Assembly: GCA_946480605.1 (NCBI GenBank)
Contig: CAMLKW010000182.1
Location: forward strand, 1-9,106
Source of the DNA: an uncultured Roseateles sp.
GTDB lineage: Bacteria > Pseudomonadota > Gammaproteobacteria > Burkholderiales > Burkholderiaceae
Length of the DNA stretch: 9,106 bases
Reading direction: 5' to 3'
The translations under genes and the position numbers were made by a program. Numbering within the stretch: position 1 is the stretch's first letter; every line of letters begins with the position of its first letter. A model generated the notes under the pieces. It was not told the origin of the DNA. It did no database searches and worked only from the letters and a program-made list of their open reading frames with translations. Below are positions 1 through 6,114 of the stretch, one piece after another.

Positions 1-552
1 GATCAGCACGCTGCGCTCGCCGTCGCACCACTCGTCGATCAGCATCTCGTAGAAGCTCTTGCGAGACACCACGTCCAGCCCCAGCGTGGGCTCGTCCAGG
101 ATCATCAGCTTCGCGTCGATGGCGGCGATCAGCGCCAGGTGGGTCTGCGCCACCATGCCCTTGGACAGGCTCTTCACCTTGTCGCTCTCGCTGACGCTGG
201 TGCGCTTCAGCAGCGTGCGCGCCCGCTCGGCCGAGAACTTGGGCTGCAGCTTGCTCATCAGCGTGATCAGCTCGTGCACGCGGGCCCAGCGCGGCAGCAC
301 CGCCACGTCGGGGATGTAGCTCAGCTGCTCCAGCAGCTTCTGGCGGTCGGCGATGGGCTTGAGGCCCAGCACCGTCAGCTCGCCCTGCACCGGCAGCAGG
401 CCCACCATCGCCTTCATCAGCGAGGTCTTGCCGGCGCCGTTGTGGCCCAGCAGGCCCACCACGCGGCCCTTGGGCACGGCCAGCGAGACGTCGTTCAGCG
501 CGGTCTTCTTGCCGTAGCGCAGCGACAGGTTCTTGGTTTCGATGAGGTTCAT
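1..552 (-). CDS. ABC transporter ATP-binding protein, YtrB-like (partial, C-terminus outside window)
   Basis: This is the nucleotide-binding subunit of an ABC transporter. It would power a membrane partner by ATP hydrolysis on the cytoplasmic face. The 184 visible residues hold Walker A GHNGAGKTS (residues 36-44), a signature loop LSKGM (129-133) in place of LSGGQ, and Walker B with D-loop LMILDEPTLGLD (149-160). The region after LD, including the switch His, is cut by the window edge. The ATG at 552-550 is preceded by GGGAG five bases upstream, and it overlaps the stop of the GntR gene by 4 bp (ATGA), so the two are co-translated. ATPases paired with a small YtrA-type GntR regulator usually belong to YtrB/GldA-like exporters with a separate permease, which would lie to the left. 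The substrate cannot be told from this sequence. Confidence 0.9.
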   Translation of the reverse strand, partial: MNLIETKNLSLRYGKKTALNDVSLAVPKGRVVGLLGHNGAGKTSLMKAMVGLLPVQGELTVLGLKPIADRQKLLEQLSYIPDVAVLPRWARVHELITLMSKLQPKFSAERARTLLKRTSVSESDKVKSLSKGMVAQTHLALIAAIDAKLMILDEPTLGLDVVSRKSFYEMLIDEWCDGERSVLI

Positions 553-902
553 GTGGACTCCCAGTTCAGATCCTTGGCGCTCAGTCCCAGGCGCTTCAGC
601 TTCGCGCGCAGCGAGGGCCAGTCCTTCTGCAGAAATTGTTCACGCTCGTGCCGCAGCAGCCGCTCCCGCGCGCCGCTCATCACGAACATGCCCAGGCCCC
701 GGCGGCTCTCGATGAGGCCGTGGTCGGCCAGCGCCTGCAGCGCCCGCGTGACCGTCAGCGGGTTGATGACGTACTGGCTGGCGAGCTGGCGCACCGAGGG
801 CAGGGCCTCGCCTTCCGGGGGGCTGCCGTCGAGCAACTGCACGGCCAATCGGTCGGCCAGCTGCTGGTAGATCGGCGCCTGGTCAGTCCAGGTGGGAGTC
901 AT
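549..902 (-). CDS. GntR-family transcriptional regulator, YtrA subfamily
   Basis: This is a short DNA-binding regulator of 117 residues, the size typical of the YtrA subfamily, which has a GntR winged helix-turn-helix and only a short C-terminal dimerisation tail with no large ligand domain. The N-terminal PIYQQLADRL (residues 10-19) and the LPSVRQLA...NPLTVTRALQALADHGLIE stretch (about 34-65) followed by RRGLGMFV (67-74) are characteristic of the family wHTH. The tail (77-117) is charged and helical. The ATG at 902 is chosen because GGAG sits five bases upstream and homology begins immediately; the open frame runs on upstream to 1106 but shows no family similarity there. It is translationally coupled to the ABC ATPase downstream and is probably the repressor of that operon, likely acting at the dyad at 914-937. 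The effector is unknown. Confidence 0.9.
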   Translation of the reverse strand: MTPTWTDQAPIYQQLADRLAVQLLDGSPPEGEALPSVRQLASQYVINPLTVTRALQALADHGLIESRRGLGMFVMSGARERLLRHEREQFLQKDWPSLRAKLKRLGLSAKDLNWEST

Positions 903-913
903 GGGAGCTCCGG

Positions 914-937
914 GGTGTGTTGCTGATGTAGCACACC
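914..937 (-). promoter_or_regulatory. Candidate YtrA-type operator, GGTG-N16-CACC
   Basis: The sequence has hexameric arms GGTGTG and CACACC separated by 12 bases, which fits the pattern GGTG-N16-CACC exactly. From memory, that pattern has been reported for a YtrA-family regulator in Xanthomonas. An inner TGCT/AGCA pair adds partial symmetry. The site ends 12 bases upstream of the GntR start codon, where a self-repressing regulator would be expected to bind. The core promoter of this operon is not clear; a TACATC-like -10 box may lie inside the dyad on the minus strand. Binding is inferred from position and symmetry only. Confidence 0.55.
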
Positions 938-945
938 ATATCTCC

Positions 946-973
946 CGCCCCCGGGGCGACCTAGCGGGGGGCG
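946..973 (-). other. GC-rich inverted repeat between cadR and the GntR gene
   Basis: CGCCCCC (946-952) is the exact reverse complement of GGGGGCG (967-973), giving a 7-bp GC-only stem with a 14-base loop. A competing near-palindrome lies at 946-958. It sits after the cadR stop and before the GntR operator, so it could weaken read-through from cadR. No T-tract follows on the minus strand, so it is not a convincing intrinsic terminator. Confidence 0.3.
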
Positions 974-1012
974 ACAGGCTGCAGATTCCGGGGGATGAGC
1001 TGCATCGCTGGT

Positions 1013-1465
1013 TCAGCGTGCATGCACGCCGCGCAAATGCCCCCGTCGGGATGGCGCCGCCACGGTCTCCTTGGCGGCGGACACCATGCCTTGCAGGATG
1101 CCGCACTGGTCGGCGCCCTGCACCGTGCCGCAGCGCTGGCGCAGGTCCTTGAGCTGCCGCTCCAGCAGCCGCAGCTCCTTGATGCGCGTGGACACATGGC
1201 GGATGTGGCCGTCGAGCAGGGCATTGACGTCGCCGCAGTCGTCCGCGGCGCCGTCCCTGACGCGCAGCAGCACGCGCACCTCGTCCAGCGACATGTCCAG
1301 GCTGCGGCAGTAGCGGATGAACTGCAGCCGCTCCAGGTGCGCGGCCGCGTAGAGCCGGAAATTCCCGTCGGAACGCGCCGGAGCCGGCAGCAGGCTCTCG
1401 CGCTCGTAATAGCGGATGGTCTCGACGGGCGTGGACGAGGCGGCCGACAGTTCACCGATCTTCAT
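1013..1465 (-). CDS. cadR: MerR-family Cd(II)/Pb(II)-responsive regulator, CadR/PbrR type
   Basis: This is a cytoplasmic metal sensor that should repress, and on metal binding activate, the divergent cadA operon by untwisting its long-spacer promoter. The 150 residues begin with the MerR wHTH: MKIGELS (1-7), VETIRYYERE (14-23), GNFRLY (34-39) and LERLQFIRYCRSLDMSLDEV (44-63). A dimerisation helix follows at about 78-110 (LLDGHIRHVSTRIKELRLLERQL region). Metal-site cysteines are Cys77 (DDCGDVN), Cys112 (RQRCG) and Cys121 (DQCGIL), the three-thiolate arrangement of CadR and PbrR-like proteins. The C112-x8-C121 spacing resembles PbrR691 as I recall it. The C-terminal tail is short and not strongly His-rich, unlike some CadR proteins. 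The ATG at 1465 gives the canonical family N-terminus; the ribosome site is weak (GGAC). It could respond to Zn as well as Cd/Pb; sequence alone does not settle this. Confidence 0.93.
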   Translation of the reverse strand: MKIGELSAASSTPVETIRYYERESLLPAPARSDGNFRLYAAAHLERLQFIRYCRSLDMSLDEVRVLLRVRDGAADDCGDVNALLDGHIRHVSTRIKELRLLERQLKDLRQRCGTVQGADQCGILQGMVSAAKETVAAPSRRGHLRGVHAR

Positions 1466-1506
1466 GGGCAGGTCCGCATACAGTTGTCCGGGCGGAGTGT
1501 AGGGAC

Positions 1507-1537
1507 TTGACTCTGTAGTGACTACAGGGATTCCAAT
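1507..1537 (+). promoter_or_regulatory. MerR-type promoter and CadR operator driving cadA-czc
   Basis: A -35 box TTGACT (1507-1512) and a -10-like TCCAAT (1532-1537) are separated by 19 bp, the overlong spacer typical of MerR-family promoters. Inside the spacer is a perfect dyad CTGTAGT-G-ACTACAG (1513-1527), very close to known cadR/pbrR operators. The regulator gene is divergent, as usual. Transcription would begin near 1544, leaving a leader of about 19 bases before the chosen cadA ATG at 1563. On the minus strand a TACACT hexamer (1501-1496) could be the -10 of cadR's own promoter, but no good -35 accompanies it. Confidence 0.88.
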
Positions 1538-1562
1538 GCAATCCGCAACGAGACATCAGCCC

Positions 1563-3878
1563 ATGACCCAGCCCCAGCCCATCCAGTTCTTGAAGCGGCG
1601 TGAACCGCTCAAGCCGGCGCAGCCGCAGGCCGGCGCTGCGGACAGCTGCTGTGCCTCGCCGCACGACCACGACCACGCAGCAACGCCCGCCCCTGCGCCG
1701 GTGGACGACTGCTGCTCATCGGGCGCCTGCGCATCGGCGGTCACCGCCGCCGCGCCGTCGCCGGCCGGCGCGCTGCTGCTGCGCATCCCGGCGATGGACT
1801 GCCCCGTCGAGGAGGGCCAGATCCGCCGCGCGCTGGAGGGCTTCGCCGGGCTGCACCTGCAGTTCAACCTGCCGGCGCGCACGCTGGCCATCACCGCACC
1901 GGCCGCGCTGGCCGGACCGGTCGTCGTCGCCATCCAGGCCGCCGGATTCAAGACCGAGACGCTGCAGGCGCCGCCGGCGGAAGCGGATGTCAGCAGCGCG
2001 AGACGTCGTGAACTGATGCGGCTCATCGCCGCGTTGGGCGTCGCCTTCGTCGCCGAACTGGTGAGCCTGCTGGCGCCGCAGACGCTGCCCTGGACGATCG
2101 CCGGCATGGCCGCCGCCGGCGCGGCCATCGCGCTGGCGGGGCTGGAGGTGTTCGGCAAGGGCCTGTCGGCCTTGTTCCGAGGCCGGCTCAACATCAACGC
2201 GCTGATGAGCGTGGCCGTCATCGGCGCCTTCCTGATCGGCGAGTGGCCGGAGGCGGCCATGGTCATGGCGCTGTACGCGCTGGCCGAGCTGATCGAGGCG
2301 CGCTCGGTGGAGCGGGCCCGCAATGCCATCGCCAGCCTGCTGGCGCTGACGCCGCAGCGGACCGAGGTGCGCCAGGCCGACGGCAGCTGGGCGTTGCAGG
2401 ACGCCAAGACGGTCGCCGTGGGCGCCACGCTGCGGGTGAAGCCCGGCGAGCGCCTGGCGCTGGATGGCCGCGTGACGGCCGGCGAGGGCGCCGTCGACCA
2501 GTCGCCCGTCACCGGCGAGAGCCTCCCGGTGGACAAGGCCGTGGGCGACACCGTGTTCGCCGGCACCATCAACCAGAGCGGCTCGCTGGAGTTCGAGGTC
2601 ACGCGGCCGGCGACGGACACGGTGCTGGCCCGCATCATCCACGCGGTCGAGCAGGCGCAGGGCCAGCGCGCGCCCACGCAGCGCTTCGTCGACCGCTTCG
2701 CCGCCGTCTACACGCCCGCCGTCTTCCTGCTGGCGCTGGCCGTGGCCATCGGCGCACCCCTGCTGGCCGGCTGGCCCTGGCTGACGGCGCTCTACAAGGC
2801 GCTGGTGCTGCTCGTCATCGCCTGCCCCTGCGCCCTGGTCATCTCCACGCCGGTCACCGTGGTCAGCGGCCTGGCGGCGGCGGCGCGGCGCGGCATCCTC
2901 ATTAAGGGCGGCGCCTATCTGGAAGAGGCGCGCCGCCTGAGGGCCGTGGCGCTGGACAAGACCGGCACGCTGACCGAAGGCCGGCCGAAGCTGGTGGCGC
3001 AAGAGGTGCTGTCGTCTGGCACCGCCGAGAACGACGTGCTGCGCATCGCCGCCAGCCTGGCGGGGCGCTCGGACCATCCCGTCTCGAAAGCGGTCGTCCA
3101 GGGGCTGGGCCGCGAGGCGCGAGAGGTGGCCGACTTCGGCGCCGAACTGGGCCGCGGCGTGCGTGGCGTCATCGGCGGCGAGGCCTATACCCTCGGCAAC
3201 CACCGCTGGCTGCACGAACGCGGCCTGTGCACGGCCGAGCTGGAGGCGCGCATGCAGCAGCACGAGGCCCGGGGCCGCACGCTGTCCGTGCTGGCCGACA
3301 GCCGCGGCGCGCTGGCCCTGTTCGCCGTGGCCGACACGACCAAGGCGACGAGCCGGCAGGCCATCGCCGAGCTGAAGGCGCTGGGCGTGCGCCCGGTGAT
3401 GCTGACCGGCGACAACCCGTCGACTGCCCAGGCCATCGCCGCCGAAGTCGGCATCGAGACGGTGCATGCCCACCTGCTGCCGCAGGACAAGCAGGCCGTC
3501 ATCGCCGAACTCGGCCGCAGCGGCCCGGTCGGCATGGTCGGCGACGGCATCAACGACGCGCCCAGCCTTGCCGCCGCGGCCCTCGGCTTCTCCATGGGCG
3601 CCGCCGGCACCGACACCGCCAAGGAGGCGGCCGACGTGCTGGTCATGAACGACGACCTGCGCCGCGTGCCCGAGACCATCCGCCTGTCGCGCCGCACGCA
3701 TGCGGTGCTGTGGCAGAACATCGGGCTGGCGCTGGGCATCAAGGCGGTGTTCTTTGCGCTGGCCGTGTTCGGCGGCGCGACCATGTGGATGGCCGTCTTC
3801 GCCGACATGGGTGCCAGCCTGCTGGTGGTCTTCAATGGCCTGCGCCTGCTGCGCGGCGCGCCGGCCGCCAGGCCCTAA
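1563..3878 (+). CDS. cadA: Heavy-metal translocating P1B-type ATPase (Cd/Zn/Pb), CadA/ZntA type
   Basis: This inner-membrane pump exports Zn, Cd or Pb from cytosol to periplasm using ATP. Numbering from the ATG at 1563 gives 771 residues. Features in order: a Cys/His-rich tail (Cys29-Cys30, HDHDH 34-38, Cys50-Cys51, Cys56); a degenerate HMA domain with MDCPVEE (Cys80, no second Cys of CxxC); TM helices; actuator TGES (317-320); ion-site CPC (421-423); phosphorylation DKTGT with Asp465; His505-Pro506 for nucleotide binding; hinge GDGIND (660-665); and in the last TM pair Lys727 and Asp748, matching the K/D pair of E. coli ZntA with the same 21-residue spacing. CPC plus this K/D pair marks P1B-2 specificity. 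In-frame GTG 1518 and ATG 1536 lie within the promoter elements, so ATG 1563 is preferred; its Shine-Dalgarno match is weak (CGAGA). It is the first gene of the operon. Confidence 0.95.
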   Translation: MTQPQPIQFLKRREPLKPAQPQAGAADSCCASPHDHDHAATPAPAPVDDCCSSGACASAVTAAAPSPAGALLLRIPAMDCPVEEGQIRRALEGFAGLHLQFNLPARTLAITAPAALAGPVVVAIQAAGFKTETLQAPPAEADVSSARRRELMRLIAALGVAFVAELVSLLAPQTLPWTIAGMAAAGAAIALAGLEVFGKGLSALFRGRLNINALMSVAVIGAFLIGEWPEAAMVMALYALAELIEARSVERARNAIASLLALTPQRTEVRQADGSWALQDAKTVAVGATLRVKPGERLALDGRVTAGEGAVDQSPVTGESLPVDKAVGDTVFAGTINQSGSLEFEVTRPATDTVLARIIHAVEQAQGQRAPTQRFVDRFAAVYTPAVFLLALAVAIGAPLLAGWPWLTALYKALVLLVIACPCALVISTPVTVVSGLAAAARRGILIKGGAYLEEARRLRAVALDKTGTLTEGRPKLVAQEVLSSGTAENDVLRIAASLAGRSDHPVSKAVVQGLGREAREVADFGAELGRGVRGVIGGEAYTLGNHRWLHERGLCTAELEARMQQHEARGRTLSVLADSRGALALFAVADTTKATSRQAIAELKALGVRPVMLTGDNPSTAQAIAAEVGIETVHAHLLPQDKQAVIAELGRSGPVGMVGDGINDAPSLAAAALGFSMGAAGTDTAKEAADVLVMNDDLRRVPETIRLSRRTHAVLWQNIGLALGIKAVFFALAVFGGATMWMAVFADMGASLLVVFNGLRLLRGAPAARP

Positions 3879-3889
3879 ACTGCCACGCC

Positions 3890-4249
3890 ATGCGCCGCTT
3901 CGTCCTCATCGTCATGATGTTGCTGCTGCCCCTGCAGTGGAGCTGGGCGGCGGCGGGCAGCGTCTGCGAGCACGAGGCGGTCGGCACGCACTTCGGCCAC
4001 CACGCGCACGAGCACCAGGCGGCGCCCGATGCCGGCGCTCATGACGGCGCCGGCGACGACGGCGGCGAGCCGTTCGGCAACCATCCCGACTGCGAGGCCT
4101 GCCACGGCCTGTGCGCCGGCATGGTGTCCAGCCCCGCCGAGGCCGGCCCCGCGTGGGCGGCCGACCGACCCGTGCCCGCCTACGGGCTTCATCTGCCCGA
4201 CCCGCCGGTCGGCAGCCTGCTGCGCCCTCCGCTTGCTCTCGTCGCCTGA
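3890..4249 (+). CDS. czcI: CzcI-like small periplasmic His/Cys-rich metal-resistance protein
   Basis: This is a 119-residue exported protein resembling CzcI, which accompanies czcCBA in betaproteobacteria; there its role is described as regulatory or accessory rather than transport. A signal peptide is clear: MRRF, a hydrophobic core at residues 5-15 (Leu/Met/Val), and cleavage near Trp19-Ala20-Ala21-Ala22. The mature part begins with Cys26, then a His cluster HFGHHAHEH (34-42), an acidic Asp/Gly segment (47-59), NHPDCEACHGLC (64-75) and a Pro-rich tail. CEACH fits the CxxCH haem-c pattern by form, but DCxxCH is usual in CzcI-like proteins, so metal binding is the better guess. It starts 11 bases after the cadA stop with no good ribosome site, suggesting coupling to cadA translation. 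The frame extends upstream inside cadA, but only as a shadow. Confidence 0.82.
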   Translation: MRRFVLIVMMLLLPLQWSWAAAGSVCEHEAVGTHFGHHAHEHQAAPDAGAHDGAGDDGGEPFGNHPDCEACHGLCAGMVSSPAEAGPAWAADRPVPAYGLHLPDPPVGSLLRPPLALVA

Positions 4250-4346
4250 CGGCTGACGAGGCGGACCCTGCGGCGCTCGCGTAGCGCCCCCCTCGTCGGA
4301 TTCCTGACCGCGAGCACCGCTGCTCGCTTCACGACGAGAACTTTCC
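4250..4346 (+). promoter_or_regulatory. Structured czcI-czcC intergenic leader with competing inverted repeats
   Basis: This is the only sizeable gap in the operon. GACGAGG (4255-4261) is complementary to CCTCGTC (4291-4297), enclosing a perfect GGCGCT/AGCGCC hairpin (4272-4277 with 4283-4288). Downstream is a perfect 7-bp stem with a 4-base loop, GCGAGCA/TGCTCGC (4310-4316 with 4321-4327). CTCGTCG (4292-4298) is also complementary to CGACGAG (4332-4338), which contains the GAG nearest the czcC start. The two CTCGTC pairings exclude each other. No T-tract follows either hairpin, so intrinsic termination is unlikely. A role in setting czcC translation or in mRNA processing is an inference. No clear promoter is seen. 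Confidence 0.5.
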
Positions 4347-5561
4347 ATGACCATCCGACACTGGGCCTGGCCCGGCGTCTTGGCGGCCGCCACCTTGATG
4401 TGGATGTCGCCAGGCTGGGCGCAAGCGCCCTCCGCCCTCAAGCAGGGCTTCGATGCGGCCTGGGCGCGCAAGCCCGAACGGCGCGCCGCACCGCTGCGCA
4501 AGGACGCCGCGGCGGCCGCGGCGGCTGCGGCGCAGCGCTGGACGCCCGATGCGCCCGCGCTGGAGATGACGGCGAAGACCGACCGCATCACCCGCAACGA
4601 GGGCGCACGCGAATACGACGCGGCCGTCGCCGTGCCGCTGTGGCTGCCCGGTGAGCGTTCGCGCGCCCAGGCGGCAGCGGCAGCCGGCGTCGAGGCGGTC
4701 GACAAGCAGTTGCTGGCCGCGCAATGGCGGCTCGCGGCCGACGTGCGGGACGCCTACTGGGCGTACCAGCGCGCCCGCATCGACCTGGACCTGGCCCGGC
4801 AGCGTCTGGCCAACGCGCGCCAGATCGCGGCCGACGTGACCCGCCGCGTCAATGCCGGCGACCTTGCGCGTGCCGATGGCCACCAGGCCGAGGCCGCGGC
4901 AGCGGCGGCCGAAAGCGCGGCAGCGCAAGCCGACGTGACGCTGACGGATGCGGCCCAGGCCTGGAGCGCCTTGACCGGCGCTCCGCCCGCCGGCACCGGC
5001 GCCGAGCCGCGCCCCGCCGGCGACGCCGCGGAGCATCCGGCCCTCGCCGAACTGTCCGCCAAGGCCGAGCTGGCCCGCCGCCAGCGCGCCCTGGCCGGTG
5101 CGCAATCGCGCGCCAACCTGGAGCTGACCGTGGGCGCCGCCCGCGAGCGCGGCAGCCTGGGCGAGCGCTATGGCCAAAGCGTCATCGTGGGCCTGCGCAT
5201 TCCGCTGGGCAGGTCCAGCGGCAGCGACGCACGCCTCGCGACGGCAGGCGCCGACCTGCTCGAAGCCGAAGCCCAGCTGGAGCAGGAGCGGCAGCGCGTG
5301 CGCTCGCAGGTTCAGGCCGCGCAGCTGCGCGTCAAGGCGCTGGAGACCGCGCACACCGCCGCCGAGCGCCGTGCGGCGCTGGCGCGCGAATCGCGCGGCT
5401 TCTTCGACAAGTCCTTCCGCCTCGGCGAGACCGACCTGCCCACGCGCCTGCGCATCGAGCTGGAGGCCGCCGAGGCCGAGCGCCAGGCCGCCCGCAGCCG
5501 CGTCGAACGCGACGCCGCCATCTCCCAACTTCGCCAGGCCCTGGGGCTGCTGCCCGAGTGA
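4347..5561 (+). CDS. czcC: Outer-membrane efflux channel of the Czc system (TolC/OEP family)
   Basis: This is the outer-membrane exit duct of a tripartite CzcCBA pump, expected to trap as a trimer docked to CzcB. The 404 residues are close to the usual size of CzcC. The N-terminus is a signal peptide with a hydrophobic stretch at about 9-20 and likely cleavage at Ala25 (GWA). There is no cysteine anywhere in the protein, so it is not lipidated. The body has the OEP pattern: long Ala/Arg/Glu/Gln-rich helices, including an unusually Ala-rich run near 54-62, in two repeats (about 90-200 and 270-400). Each repeat has a short beta segment, AAVAVPLWLPGERS (about 92-105) and VIVGLRIPLGRSS (about 279-291), marking the barrel strands. 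The ATG follows a weak GAG eight bases upstream that lies in a possible stem. The next gene starts 7 bases after its stop. Confidence 0.9.
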   Translation: MTIRHWAWPGVLAAATLMWMSPGWAQAPSALKQGFDAAWARKPERRAAPLRKDAAAAAAAAAQRWTPDAPALEMTAKTDRITRNEGAREYDAAVAVPLWLPGERSRAQAAAAAGVEAVDKQLLAAQWRLAADVRDAYWAYQRARIDLDLARQRLANARQIAADVTRRVNAGDLARADGHQAEAAAAAAESAAAQADVTLTDAAQAWSALTGAPPAGTGAEPRPAGDAAEHPALAELSAKAELARRQRALAGAQSRANLELTVGAARERGSLGERYGQSVIVGLRIPLGRSSGSDARLATAGADLLEAEAQLEQERQRVRSQVQAAQLRVKALETAHTAAERRAALARESRGFFDKSFRLGETDLPTRLRIELEAAEAERQAARSRVERDAAISQLRQALGLLPE

Positions 5562-5568
5562 GCGAGAC

Positions 5569-6114
5569 ATGAACATCCCGATGAACAAGACCCTCCCTTT
5601 CGCACTGGCGCTGGCCTTCGCCGCGCTGTGCTTCCCCGTGCGGGCCGATGAAGGCCACGACCACGGCCCCGCCCCCACGGCCGCTGCGCCGGCGCTGCCT
5701 CGTTTTGCAGCGTCGTCCGAGCTGTTCGAACTGGTCGGCGTGGCCAAGGACAGGCAGCTGACGATCTATCTGGACCGCTTTGCCGACAACGCGCCGGTCA
5801 AGGGCGCGACGCTGGATCTCGACGTGGGCGGCGCCAAAGTCGCGTTGAAGGAGGTCGCCGACGGCGAGTTCCAAGGCGCCATCGCGCAGGCCCTGAGGCC
5901 CGGCCTCACGCCGGTGACGGCAACGGTGACGGCGGGCAGCGACATCGACCTGCTGGCGGGTGAGTTCGACGTGCACGCGGACACGGCGTCTGCGCACGTC
6001 CACTCATGGAAGGAGTACCTCGGCCGCGCGCTGGCCGCGGGCGCCGCGTTGCTCGCCCTGGCGTGGATCGTCCGCCGTGGGATCGCGGCCCGCCGCGCAG
6101 GAGGTGCCGCATGA
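5569..6114 (+). CDS. Exported, C-terminally membrane-anchored protein between czcC and czcB; resembles the N-terminal domain of CzcB-like adaptors
   Basis: I know no named family member for this 181-residue protein. It has a signal peptide (core at residues 8-22, cleavage after VRA at 26), a short His cluster EGHDHG (28-33), then a compact beta-rich domain. SSELFELVGV, LTIYLDRFADNAPVKGA and PVTATVTAGSDIDLLAGEF read like an Ig-type or FixH/YtkA-like fold. After HVHSWKEYL comes a TM helix at about 151-168 with an Arg-rich end (VRRGIAARR) facing the cytoplasm. It should therefore sit in the periplasm, tethered to the inner membrane. The ELF.LV.....LTIYLDRF..N.PV.GA pattern is, from memory, found fused at the N-terminus of some CzcB-like adaptors; here it is a separate gene directly before czcB and overlaps it by 4 bp (ATGA). 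It may assist the adaptor or pump. The ATG at 5569 is preferred over 5581 by position. Confidence 0.85.
   Translation: MNIPMNKTLPFALALAFAALCFPVRADEGHDHGPAPTAAAPALPRFAASSELFELVGVAKDRQLTIYLDRFADNAPVKGATLDLDVGGAKVALKEVADGEFQGAIAQALRPGLTPVTATVTAGSDIDLLAGEFDVHADTASAHVHSWKEYLGRALAAGAALLALAWIVRRGIAARRAGGAA
6099..6104 (+). promoter_or_regulatory. Strong ribosome-binding site for czcB
   Basis: AGGAGG lies six bases upstream of the ATG at 6111 and inside the 3' end of the preceding gene. It fixes the czcB start and rules out the longer open frame that begins at 6006. It is by far the best Shine-Dalgarno match in the operon, which suggests czcB is translated more efficiently than its upstream neighbours. 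Confidence 0.85.

Noticed and set aside
139..870. 243-codon plus-strand frame across the ABC ATPase and GntR genes
   Set aside because: The minus strand carries Walker A/B and wHTH motifs in two coupled genes; the plus frame is Arg/Gln/His-rich noise crossing both.
1716..3701. 661-codon minus-strand frame opposite cadA
   Set aside because: Composition is typical of an antisense shadow (Arg, Gln, His, Ala, Gly), with no domains; the plus strand encodes every P1B ATPase motif in frame.
3227..3889. Upstream extension of the czcI frame inside cadA (would make a 340-residue protein)
   Set aside because: The extension overlaps the conserved C-terminal half of cadA, has shadow-like composition, and would bury the clear signal peptide that begins at 3890.
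4255..4327. Intrinsic terminator between czcI and czcC
   Set aside because: Stable stems exist, but no run of T follows any of them on the plus strand, so Rho-independent termination is not supported.
4329..5747. 472-codon minus-strand frame opposite czcC
   Set aside because: It has no recognisable domain and spans two clear plus-strand genes and their junction; a shadow of GC-rich codon use.
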